This document shows, one piece after another, positions 19,862 to 29,847 of a stretch of 31,906 nucleotides of DNA. The stretch is from NCBI GenBank assembly GCA_003427395.1, contig BFEA01000195.1, positions 2,399,085-2,430,990 of the forward strand, given 5' to 3'. This DNA comes from Chara braunii. Taxonomy: Eukaryota; Streptophyta; Charophyceae; Charales; Characeae. Position 1 is the stretch's first letter; every line of letters starts with the position of its first letter. The position numbers and the translations under genes were made by a program. Under the pieces are notes generated by a model. That model was not told the DNA's origin and did not search any database. It was given only the letters and a program-made list of their open reading frames with translations.

Positions 19862-21473
19862 CCCTCTGGAGGCGCAGTTGAGGGTCAGGGAGCTGGAAAA
19901 AGCGGTTGGGACCACGAAATGCCACAGGTGCGTTCTCGATCTGTGCGAGCCGGTGGACTTCAAACAGTGGACGCCGAAAGCTTTCGAGAGTCTGAATTCC
20001 CTCCTAGAGCAATTGTTTCCGTCACACTGGACGGTCGTCGCTTTCGTCCCTCTGCAGTGGGACTACTCCTTCATGACCAGCCTGCGACATCTGCCCGTTG
20101 TGAAGGCAATGGCAGGGAAGTGGGTCAGGAGGACGCAGCAGAAGAAAAGTTTCCCTGTGGGGAACAACTTGTACTCGGCTGACGACCCCATGTACATTCT
20201 CTTCAAAGGTGACGATTCGAGGGAGAATACATGTGTCGTCTACGATGCTAGGTTGTCGGCAGGTAGCGCTGCCGCTGTCGGGGTGCATCAGAAAGTGACC
20301 CCGACAGACATATCGGAGACTCCCTTCGACCCTTGTGGGTGGCCGTCGGCCATGCCTGGAGCTGACAGGAAGGTCTACAAGGACATGGAGCGGAACCCCG
20401 CACAATTGGCCCATCTGCTGGAATTTGTGTGCAAAAAGGGGGAGGGCGTCATGTTCCTCGGCAAGCCGCACGCGCGAGTCCTGTGGGAGGTTTTGAAGAG
20501 CGGCCGACACATGGTCGGGCTGGAAGGGAATTATGAGCTGTTGCAATACACGTTGGAGTTCCTCAAAAGCGAGGTCAAGTCTGGAGCCAGCCGTTGCGAG
20601 TTCGTTTCGAGGAGTGGGAAATCAACACGCGTTCGGGAACCGTCTACGGACATGTGGTTCAAGTTGAGCGAGCGGAAGAGGAACAAGATCTACGAGTTCC
20701 TCTTTTTGGAAACGCGGCCCGGGAGGGACAATGACGCTGAGTACATGCGCCACAAGGAACACATGTTGGCATTGCTGGACAACTACCACAACGCCTCACA
20801 CAAGAACGCAAAGAACTTCCTCGACCGGCTGGACTGTTTGTACTTCGTCGAGTCCGAGCAGGTGCTGAAGCTCGAGAGTTATGGTGCCTTGATCTCCACG
20901 GACGACGAGGGGGAGACAGGCATTGTTTTCGACACCGCTACACCAGAGGAGGACAGCGACAGCGAGGACATCAACATCGATTACCATCTTGCTCCGGCGT
21001 TTCATGCCCCTGGCTCCTCGTCGGCTGGTCCCTCAACAAGCCAGGCCACCCAGGCGTCACCTGTGCTCACGCTCACCCCAGGTAAGGACCCGAGTAAGCT
21101 GGCGGCGAGACTGACGCCTCGGCCGGCCGCCCCGCCTTCATTGCATCCCGGGAGCTCAGTTCCTCTGCATCATCCTTCTCGCAAGGATGATGCCATTCAC
21201 TTCGAAGGGCTCGACCGCACTCGATCGAGCGAGGCGGATTGGGGCCATGACAGGATATGGCACCCAGGAACTATCCAGCCGGCAATCCGGAAGGGCGAGT
21301 GGATCACGGCGCTCATCAGCGACCGAGGGTTGTGGCAGCCATACCCGCGCCACTCCAAGGCGGAGTACCTGGAACTCGCGAGGATTTCGGTGCTCGACAA
21401 AGTGAGGTCTGTGAATCCCAACTTTCAACCCGCCGACCCGGCCATCGATTCCACTGCTGAACTTTTGTTTTAA
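19851..21473 (+). pseudogene. Permuted DNA-methyltransferase-like domain (N4C/N6A, beta-class) with degenerate catalytic motifs
   Basis: About 540 codons in the frame +1 to the preceding piece. The order is that of beta-class amino-methyltransferases. First comes a motif-IV-like strand (VLDLCEP, near 19935, in place of xDPPY/SPPY), then WTVVAFVPLQWDYSFMTSLR (strand and helix after motif IV), then KWVRRTQ...DDPMYILFKG, resembling the 'W.K......hE.ilvf.K' segment. Then LLEFVCKKGEGVMFLGKPH (20454-20462 codes FLG) stands where motif X and motif I (DxFxGxG) are expected, followed by LKSGRHMVGLEGNYELLQYT (motif II-like acidic end of strand 2). The catalytic DPPY and the SAM-binding FxGxG are both altered, so activity is doubtful. 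The C-terminal part is Ser/Pro/acidic and then a folded-looking segment (SDRGLWQPYPRHSKAEYLEL). The frame ends at TAA 21471-21473, but the next codons continue in the same frame. Confidence 0.55.
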
Positions 21474-22749
21474 GAACTTCAGGACAAGCAGTGGTTGAAA
21501 CTCTCGGACGAGTTCTACGAGCTCGACACGAGCCTTTCGAAGGGACGGGTGGATTGGAAGGTTGGCCCTGCGATCAGGCCGGAGGGTAGTCCCGGGGGGG
21601 CGGGGGGCGGAGCAGGTGGTGGGGGAGGCGTAGCTGGTGGGGGAGGCATAGGCGGGGGGGGCGTAGGGGAGGGAGGAGAAGGTGGGGGCGACATAGAGGT
21701 GGGTGTCGGAGTGACCCCCTCGGGGACAGCAGAGGGTACCACCGCTTCGGGTGGGGTTTCGCCTAAACACGAGGCCACGCCAAGGGAAGGCGGTGGTGGT
21801 GAGGGGGGGGAGAACGTTGTTGGAAAACTGACTGCTAGGTCCGGTAAGGGACCTGTATCGAAGTTCGCCGGAATCCGGACGACATGGAGTGAGGCACCGG
21901 GCGTAAGTGGAGGGCCCGCTGACCATGATGAGCCGAAGTCTGCTCGGATCCGGACTTATTCAGAAAGGGCTCCACAGGTGAAGACTATTGTGCCGACGGG
22001 AGGGGGTACGCACGTGGGGGTAGGAGAGTGGGCCTCGGGATTCGACATGGTGTTGGGAGAATTCCGTGAATGGCATGGGAGGGACGGAGGGGAAGAAGGG
22101 GAAGAAGGGGAAGAAGGGGAAGAAAGGGAAGAAGGGGGAGAAGGGGAGGAAGGAGAGAAAGGGGGTGAAAAAGGGGATATCCACATTGACGACGAACGGC
22201 TGGGCAATGAGGAGGATGCCGGCTGCGAGGAGTCTTCTGACTCGTTCGGGCACCTTTACGTGGGCCATCCGGGGCCTGATGTCGACAACGATGCGACGAC
22301 AATGGAGATGGAGACGCAGGTGGTCAGTGACCTTTCAGCAGACCCTGAACAATATGAGGTTCAACCGCTGACGGCTGCAGTCGATCTCCAACACCGTTGC
22401 GTTGAGGTTTTCGCTGCTGTGAGCCCGGCTCAACGAAGTCAACAATTGAGCGTCGTTGAAGTTATACATGGGATACTCGGCGACAAGCAGGTGGTCGGGC
22501 AACGGTCTGCAGCGCCTGTCCTGGACGACCTCCAAAACGTCACAACTTTCGTGCCCTCGAACACCGTTGTCTCGCCACCTAACTCTCTGATACTGGTCGT
22601 CACCTTAACCGGGGGTAGGGAGGGGGATCTAGGGGGCCGGCAACATGTCACGTCCTTGAAAAAATCTCAGGTCTGCACTCAAGCTCTCGACGTGCTGGGC
22701 TTGCCCGCGCCAAAGTCGTCGACGAAGGAACGACGGGATAAAGTGGCTG
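21474..22749 (+). pseudogene. In-frame continuation: Gly-rich and Glu-rich C-terminal region
   Basis: Directly after TAA 21471-21473 the same frame continues ELQDKQWLKLSDEFYELDT and stays open to 22757, so the stop looks like a nonsense change inside one long coding region. A Gly-rich tract (about 21590-21700) is followed by two KxxxIRT copies (21861 and 21936), a stretch containing THVGVGEWASGFDMV, and a Glu/Gly/Lys-rich tract (about 22085-22180). Then comes a more ordinary segment (AVDLQHRCVEVFAAVSPAQR). A good donor, CTG|GTAAGT, ends the exon at 22749 in phase 1. Low-complexity tails of this kind suggest a disordered linker. No domain recognised. Confidence 0.5.
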
Positions 22750-22841
22750 GTAAGTAGTGATGAACGTCGTGTCGTACGCGCTCCCCAACAAAAAACATAG
22801 CCAAGTCTATTGAATGACAATTTTTTTTTCTTCATCCACAG
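22750..22841 (+). other. Probable intron (92 bp, GT-AG)
   Basis: Donor GTAAGT; acceptor after a T-tract, TTTTTTTTTCTTCATCCACAG. Splicing joins phase 1 to phase 1 and gives VAESSLKSTVIRTSYVDA followed by TGA at 22889-22891. Without splicing the frame stops at 22757. Confidence 0.6.
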
Positions 22842-22891
22842 AGTCGTCGCTTAAGTCCACCGTGATCCGCACTTCCTATGTTGATGCGTGA
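22842..22891 (+). CDS. Candidate 3' exon carrying a KSTVIRT repeat
   Basis: Reads (E)SSLKSTVIRTSYVDA then TGA. The peptide KSTVIRT matches the KFAGIRT and KSARIRT copies in the preceding exon, supporting that this short piece is coding and in the right frame. A donor-like GTGAGA overlaps the stop (22888), so it may be an internal exon instead. Its phase then does not fit the acceptor at 23177, but a direct join from 22749 to 23178 does fit, which suggests alternative splicing or a further exon. Confidence 0.45.
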
Positions 22892-23177
22892 GATGGTTAC
22901 TCTTTGTGCGCCTGTCGTGGGAAGAAGTCCGTCGGAATCCGAACTCCGGGGAATGTTAGCGTTTCGCTTTTGTGGCTTGTTGTTGTTTTCCTTTATTGAG
23001 GTCGGGGTCTCAAGCTCGATTGCGCTTGTCCTGTTGTTCTCCAACGGCACATGACCATGTACATTCGGACTTCTGTGATTGGACAGGTCATGTGCTTCTT
23101 TTACATTGTCACTTTCGTTGGACTCGTGTTGGGTAACATGTATTCATTTTTCGTTTTGTCTTCCTTCTGTTGTACAG

Positions 23178-23446
23178 GGGTAGGGTCATCTCGAGCACGG
23201 AGGTCCTCGAAATATCCGAAACACATGTTGCAGAAAGCCCCCGGGTTGACCACAAAACACAAGGATATGTTAAAGGCATCAGGGGTTGATGTTGAGATCG
23301 GGAAGAAAGAGCATGCAATTGTCATTGAGAAGTGTCTTTCCCTTCCGCCCCCAGAGAAAGGGACATATCCCCGATCGGTGAGTAGGGGTCAAGCAATGTA
23401 TGAACAATATTTAGCAAAGCGTCGTGCAATGAAGGACAATGCTTAG
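23178..23446 (+). CDS. Candidate exon of unknown function, upstream of the Ulp1-like protease
   Basis: Begins after a good acceptor (CTTCTGTTGTACAG, ending 23177). From there the frame reads VGSSRARRSSKYPKHMLQK and on to MYEQYLAKRRAMKDNA, with TAG at 23444-23446. It is basic and helix-prone, with no recognised domain. It is phase-compatible with the exon ending at 22749. The same frame resumes after the TAG and runs into the protease-like segment, so the TAG may be either the true end or another lesion. Confidence 0.4.
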
Positions 23447-23470
23447 ACACTCCATTTCTCACTGCCCCAC

Positions 23471-24249
23471 GTGTCCTTCGCTCGCTGTTGTGCAGTGCAG
23501 GCCACAACGCGTGGAACAAGCGGGGAAATATTCGTTGCAGCTGCAGCGACTACGCCTACCCGCTTGCGAGTTTTGGACGACATTGTACAAGGGTTGGTTC
23601 CGCCTCACACTGTTCTCTCTATCCTCGCCGGTGGCCAGTTTCGAATTGCGGCAAAATATCTTCTCACCCTCGTGCATGTCGACGGCGGAGTGAATGATGA
23701 GGTAGTCAATTTTTACATGGCGCTGTTGGGGTCGACCGCATGTGTGATAAGTGATATACCGTCAGGCCTTCGAGTCTAGAGCTTTAATTCATTCTTCTTA
23801 ACTAAACTGCAACTTCAAGGATACGACGCAGTGGAAAGGTGAGCTACAAAGGTGGATCTGCTTCGATACGATATTATCTTTGTTCCTGTCCACAAAGATA
23901 ACGATCACTGGATCCTCCTTTTCGTCAACTTGAGAGACAATGTCCTCGAAATTTTTTATTCTTTTCCTCGCGTCGTAGCTGATTCGAGGTTTTCGAATTG
24001 ATTGTATAGTGTTTAGAACGTCAGACATTACACGGTCGGTCCGGCACCAGTTGGAGGTCGGTAGCAACAAAGGTACTGCTCGAAGGAGCTCCAAGACAAG
24101 TGGATTGAGCTAGTTGCGGGGTGTTTATGTTGATGTTTACGACATTGTTACAACGTGGTGATCGACCACCTTTCAAGTTCTCTTCTAAACGTATTCCGAA
24201 AATTAGACGACAATTGGCATCTTGTGTCTTGGAACGCCGTCGTCTTTGA
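23471..24249 (+). pseudogene. Decayed Ulp1/SENP-like (peptidase C48) cysteine protease
   Basis: The frame reads DGGVNDEVVNFYMALL, the classic W-L-N-D-E-V-I-N-F-Y-M opening of Ulp1 catalytic domains. After a TAG (23777-23779) the same frame continues SFNSFFLTKLQLQGYDAVER, and a TGA (23840-23842) stands where the family has Trp. It goes on to DIIFVPVHKDNDHWILLFV, with catalytic His at 23906-23908 before Trp. Seventeen codons later, where the catalytic Asp belongs, is Tyr (23957-23959). A further TGA lies at 23999-24001. In another frame ASCGVFMLMF gives the Cys nucleophile at 24115-24117. The Asp-to-Cys spacing is 158 nt, one short of the 53 codons I recall for the human enzyme SENP2, consistent with a one-base deletion. 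Family members remove SUMO or related tags and are also carried by several DNA transposons. This copy is dead. Confidence 0.75.
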
Positions 24250-25098
24250 CGGGTTCGATTCATTTGCAAACTTTGGTTTGGAAATATTTCATTACTTACT
24301 GATTATATTTCATTAATCCTGACATTGTTTGATTGTCGTTTTCACAACGACGTTGTTTTTTTTTGTCGTTGCGAGTATGAGTTGTTTTTCGAATGCTCAC
24401 TGTCGGTCTCACATCACATATTGAGTCTGGAATCTGAGTCAGGTCTCACTCGTTTCTTGTACTATTGAATTCGCCGCATTGCATTCCTTGCTCCAGATTG
24501 TGTCTCGAATGATATTGGTGTGTGTAGTGCAACATGACAAATTGGTGTGTGGATGAAAAACAAATCTCAGCGATTGTGTGTGTGAGAGGTTCATTACGCG
24601 AAGAGTCAAAGACCAATGACTTCACGTCTCTTGTGTGCGCATAGAATCACATATTTTTGACCGCCTGAATTACATGTAACCTAAAAAATTGCGTTCGTGC
24701 CCAAGCCTTTTGTTAATGGTCATTGAAAGTGTGGATTTGATCACATAATAAGCAACATTTTAATTTCTTTTGTATTATGACAGGTGTTGTCATCGAAAAA
24801 CAACTTGTATGTCAAAATTAACCGTTAAACTTTGTACTTCGACTGCTACTGTAACTTTTACATTACTCTAAGTTTTCAATGACACATTGCTTAAAACAAA
24901 CATGTCAAATAAGGATACAATCATGACACCTTGCTCATTGCAATTATAAACAAGTATGGGTCTCAGCATACTTTCGCATATTGGGCGAGATGGTGGGCGT
25001 GTCAATCCGTTGGGTTCGTTGATAAACAAGGTTCGATGTGGCCCGGTGGCCAATGTTGCCCATCGGACTGTCACGATTCGACTTCCACAGATACGATC

Positions 25099-25100
<2 letters not shown>
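24250..25100. other. Stretch without a supported gene
   Basis: AT-leaning, with T-runs (24351-24365). It probably includes the 3' flank of the protease remnant. No repeat or open frame of note. Confidence 0.5.

Positions 25101-25146
<46 letters not shown>
25101..25146. repeat. (GA)23 microsatellite
   Basis: Uninterrupted GA dinucleotide run. Confidence 0.98.
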
Positions 25147-25150
<4 letters not shown>

Positions 25151-25389
25151 ACGATTTGTGACAGCAATGGGAGGTGCTGGCCATCAGTGTGTGATGAAAC
25201 GACTTTCAAAGAGAAGATCGTGTGAGAAATTACGTTGGGAAGACCATTTATTAGGTTTTGGCGAGAGCGATTTGCCAACATTCCATTGGTCAATCAATCA
25301 ATGGATCAGTTGGTGATTAAACAATCGATCAGTCAACGGAGTAGTGATACCATAACCTCTATGTTTCTCAATTCACTGCTTATTTGAAT

Positions 25390-26580
25390 GACAGGCCCAT
25401 TGATTGATCGATCGCTTGTTTGAGGCATCGAGTTGTCGCTGGAACCGCCTTCATTAATTAATCTTTGACCGGAAAGTGCCTAAAGACGTACGCATGCACT
25501 CACCCCCCCCCACACATGAACAAGCACATGAACAAACGAGAGTGAACAACCCTTCAATCATGAGCGACAATCAACCAGTCCATCAACCAACACATCAGAA
25601 ACGTTTTGTCGATCAACATACTAATAGATGGGAAGAGAATCCACTAATGGATCTATCGCTTGCTTTGGACAATGGTGCGGTCTGTTGATTGGTCGATTGG
25701 AAAGTTTCACGGACACTCTGCTAATCAGACGGCATGAAGGGAATGTGGGGAATGATAGGTTGATCGAGTAGCTGATTAAATCAAATTGACTAATGCAGAT
25801 GTACATGAACAAGCGTGCGCGCACGCGTCTTACAACATGGACTATAATCAATCGATCTTTCGCAAGATTGCGAACCATTGGGCAATCCATTGACTGATTG
25901 ACTGGTCGGGCAGACCGTTTCAAGGATCGTCCGGTCAATCACACGTGGCATTTTTTTATAGGCACGCGCACACAGACGGACAGAAGGGCGCACGCACAGA
26001 GACACACATACACATGACCACAACGGTCCCGTTTGATTCGAGGATTGAATAGTGCATGGAGCCGATTGACGCACAGACACAAACATAACCATAAACGCGT
26101 GCGCACAACAGCAAACGCAAGCGATTGCATTGCAGATTAGAAGGCTGTTGTGCTCCGTTTAGACTCCATCGTCAGATCTTTCGGCTCAATAAGTGCAGGC
26201 GACCATGAACAAACATGTGCGCAAGCAAGCAACATCATGATGGCAATCAATCAGTCGACCAATCAACAGATCATGAACGACCGGTTCATTTATCGATTGG
26301 TTGATTGGTCGGGTTTACCGTCTTAAGGATCACCTTGCTTATCGAACGTTTGATGTGTCGACACCGACAACATGCCAGGTGAGCACACACCCGCACACGC
26401 GCGCAAAAGCACACACCTACAAAAGTCACAACCACTATGGTCCTGTTTGGTTCAGTGGTGCTGTGCTGGTTCATTGGACCAGGTTTCAATCAAGCATGGT
26501 CCATGGACACAACGATCTGCTGATTGATCGAGTGGTTGATTGGACTGAAAATTCATTGTTCGTTGGGTTTTTTTATTGCG
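25390..26580. repeat. Diverged satellite of about 410 bp with GATT/GATC-rich segments
   Basis: Similar phrases recur: ACTGGTCGGGCAGACCGTTT then CAAGGATC (25893-25928) and ATTGGTCGGGTTTACCGTCT then TAAGGATC (26303-26330), 411 bp apart; CAACGGTCCCGTTTGATTC (26022) and CTATGGTCCTGTTTGGTTC (26434), about 415 bp apart. A weaker, more distant copy is at about 25689. Between them lie ACAC/GCGC-rich tracts. No coding signal. Confidence 0.5.
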
Positions 26581-26584
26581 CAAA

Positions 26585-28500
26585 CCATGTTGCCAACATG
26601 TCGGGCTGTCACACACATACTATCCCATACACAAACTTAAGGCACACAAACACAAACGCACGCGAGCACACCAACGCTCGTGTGCGTACTCGCACGCTGA
26701 ACCCATCGCGAGTGCGCATGTCGCGTTCGTCGTCCAATGTGTTTTTTTGGAATACCTGTTCCTGTCGACACTTACCACTATGAAAATCTTCTCTGGCTGG
26801 GTGAACATGTGGGGCAGAAAGATCATTGCGCAAAGCACGCTGGCAGCAACGTTGCATGCTGACTGTGGTGGCAAAGCGTTTGCGCTGATCATGTTACTCG
26901 CATGCAAGGCAATCCACTCAGTAAGGTCGATGAGTGATGCGAGAGATTACATGGAGCACCGATGATCAGGACGCAAAGGGTGCTTGAAGATGCAAGCAGG
27001 TGTGACCGTGCGCGGTGAGGATACGTGTGGTGGTTGTGATAACACCTAACGATGTGTATCTCCTGTTTTTTATATAAGCTGCGGCGATGGCATATAACTT
27101 CTCTGTGGCGCTGGTGATAGTGATGGCGTCAACTCGTCGTGAATGACGGGTGATGGTGTTGACGACAGTGGAAGTGAGGGATGCCTGTCCGACAACATCT
27201 CATGAGTGAAATGAGAAAAGGCAAAATGAATGTTGGGGGGGGCGGCCTTGTTTTATCGGTTGTTGCATTGACGGCTTGCAGTGGACCCTACACTAGGACT
27301 GGAAGGCCTTATTCGACATCAAGATCGGACCGTCGTCGTGTGTGTAGGCTTGCGGCAGTGACGACCGCGGTACAGTCAGATTTGATAATCGGCGAGATGA
27401 CAAGCCCAGTCCGTCGTAGCCCGCAGGTCTACAGGTCGAGGCGCGTCGGCGTGATTTGAAAAACAGTCCCGCAGGGAAATTTTCTCCAGGCGGTGGGCGG
27501 GGCCTCGACGGGTGCAGACTAAGGGGTGTGGAATTCTGCATTCCACACAAAAACCGAAGGCGAGGCCTTGGCGAGCCGTTTGATTTGCGAATCGGGCGTC
27601 CATGCTCTGACTTCGCCCACACACGTCTGAGGACGTCATGAAATGCATTACGACCGTTTTCGCCACGCACAAAGATGGCCCACTGAACAGGTCAAGAAAA
27701 AAAAAATGCACGAAGGTGGCCTGCAAGGGCCGTTCAATTTGTGCATCGGACGGTGGAAAGTCGACAGGGCATGAGGAACGTTGCACTGCACGAGGAACGT
27801 CGCACTGCGGTGGAGGTACAAGGAAAAGCTTCGCTGCGCCACCAACGTTGCCCAGTCGCTTTGCCATTCCCCACAACTTTCTTTGAAAACGTCAGCTATG
27901 CTACGCCAGTGGCACCATTCTCCACGAATGTGCAGCAGCACGCTGTCCACGACGACATAGCTCCAAGGTGCGGTGGGGTTCGAATCGTGAACACATCCAT
28001 GTGTGGACACGTGGCCGCCAGTGCAGGATGTCGTGGACATCTGGAAACCATAGCGAGTGTCGCGACGGTCACGCGACACTCTTGCCGCGTGTTTCACGTG
28101 GCTGCTGCAAAACGATGGCCTTCATGGCTAATGCGAGGCGCGCACAAATAAACAAGTCATGTTCAGTTTTTTGACCGCGTAAACTCAATCGGGGCGGCCC
28201 ACGTGGACGACGACTAAATGGAGGACGTGGCGCTTGTCGTTTAATGCCACGCAGATCAACAAAGATCGTCTATGGCATTCGTTGTTCGCCCCAAGGGCCA
28301 TCACGGTTCGTTTTCCTGGTCGGTCATGTCGGTTGTCGCTGTTAAACCCGCGCGCCACGTCATCGGATGGGAACCCCATTCCACATCAAAGGCATTGTTC
28401 AATAACGAACAATGCTGCCTTCTCCGCGCAACCATTGCATGTTGACGAACACTCCCATGTACCCCCTGATCGCCCTATCATGAGAATGAGTGGAAGACGT
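26585..28500. other. Stretch without a supported gene
   Basis: Contains CA/CG-rich DNA (26610-26720), then mixed sequence with many short open frames on both strands and no motif. A short direct repeat, GAGGAACGTTGCACTGC and CGAGGAACGTCGCACTGC, lies at 27771-27808. No tRNA or exon chain seen. Confidence 0.5.
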
Positions 28501-28504
28501 TTAC

Positions 28505-28618
28505 GCACGTGTGAGCGACGGTGCAACATGATTCCTCGTTCGCCACGTGTGAACCGTAGCAGCCTTGCCGTTATCACAAGGCAAAAGGGGAACATGTTGC
28601 AGTGTCGCTCACACGTGC
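28505..28618. repeat. 26-bp inverted repeat (hairpin) with nested hairpin
   Basis: 28505-28530 and 28593-28618 are reverse complements at 24 of 26 positions. The two mismatches are adjacent. Inside, GCCTTG (28562-28567) pairs with CAAGGC (28577-28582). Confidence 0.8.
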
Positions 28619-28619
28619 A

Positions 28620-29250
28620 TAGGAGACGTGCGCGCATTTTCCCCGTCGCATGATCATTGGCTCATGCGAATGCTTCTTCAATTCCGAACATTGATGCCTC
28701 GTTCGCGCAACCGTTGTCCGATGCTGCTAACGTGGAATGAGATTCTTGTTCGCTGACGAAGAACACACATTGTCATTCGTGTCATGGTTGTCAAGGTTGG
28801 CAAGAAATTCATTTGTGGTGGCTGATCATGAGTCGACGCACGAATCACTGATAAAAGTGTCGTTCCAATCAATAAGGGCGAGCGCGCGCATCATTAGTCG
28901 ATTACGCAGACGTGAGTGGTTTTCATCACGTCGAAGCATTTATCACAAATAAAGGTTCCGTGTTTGTGAGAGATACATGGAATGGCAAGTGCTCGTGCCA
29001 CCTAGAGGACACCTGTGCGCGAGTTGATTGTCTTAGTTTGCTGAGGTCCATACTTCGCCTGTCAGTCCCGCCACTTTCATCGTCTTGGTTCACCACGACT
29101 CATTCTTTGCTTTGTTGTTCCACAAATGGACACCTAATGCCATGCTAACACCACGACATTTGGGGCGGTGGAGTCGACGACTGCTGGGCAGCCTGGGCAC
29201 TGTTGGCGGTTGAGACGTCGACGTTGAATTGTAGTGGTTGAGGTCGTGAT
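28620..29250. other. Stretch without a supported gene
   Basis: Phrases such as TCCGAACATTGATGCCTCG (28683) echo CGAACAATGCTGCCTTCTCC (28407), so part of 28.4-28.75 kb is a diverged repeat of about 275 bp. Nothing else identified. Confidence 0.4.
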
Positions 29251-29254
29251 GATG

Positions 29255-29596
29255 AAGTTCGGATCCCGGCGAACGTGCTGTATTGGCAATTATATCAATA
29301 CATGGGCTGCACAAACATATCACCTCAACTCCCAAAAAAACATGATTTGATAACTTTGGATCTCGACGAACTTGCAAGAACGCGCTCCACCAAATCCCTC
29401 ACCTCTCCATACCACATTTCTGCAACACCAATGTCTGGCTGACGTCGCCAGCTACACTCGCAAGAAAGGGTCCTCTTCCAACCCTTCTCAACCCCACCCG
29501 TCACCGTTGAGAACGCGCTTTGAATTACTTTATGAGAGACGTAGGTATTGACTACCGTTTGCCCCATTTTCTTGACGTTCGGATCCCGACGAACTT
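29255..29596. repeat. Cluster of the 22-bp quasi-palindrome
   Basis: Copies at 29255-29276, 29352-29373 and 29575-29596 match AGTTCGGATCCCGACGAACT with zero to a few changes. Further copies lie at 30153-30174 and 30656-30677 (core TATATCGGC, TATCTCGGT), and at 17240-17261 and 17512-17533. In opposite orientation it occurs at 21861, 21936, 22853 and 22925 within the large gene. Confidence 0.75.
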
Positions 29597-29847
29597 CACG
29601 CAAGACACTCCGGCCTGCAACTAAGTGCAGCCCACGTTTGGTATGCCACCCTTTTTTCCTTTTGTGCGCAGGTGTCGTTAGATATGCTTTGTGGGAATCG
29701 TATGTGGGACTTCATAGTGGACCCCTCGTTGCTCACCGGTAAACCCCTGGTCATTTGGTCATTGGTGCGATCGCCTTCAAACTCGTTTATAGTGCTTGCT
29801 CCCCTCGAACACAAGTGTTCTCATATGTCGCCAGGTCACACAACCCG

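Noticed and set aside
21156-21926. 256-codon minus-strand open frame opposite the methylase-like gene
   Set aside because: It is the shadow of the + strand coding region, and its Pro/Thr/Ser content mirrors the Gly-rich tract.
27376-27876. 166-codon minus-strand frame
   Set aside because: No motif, overlaps comparable open frames on other frames and strands, and shows no splice or start context.
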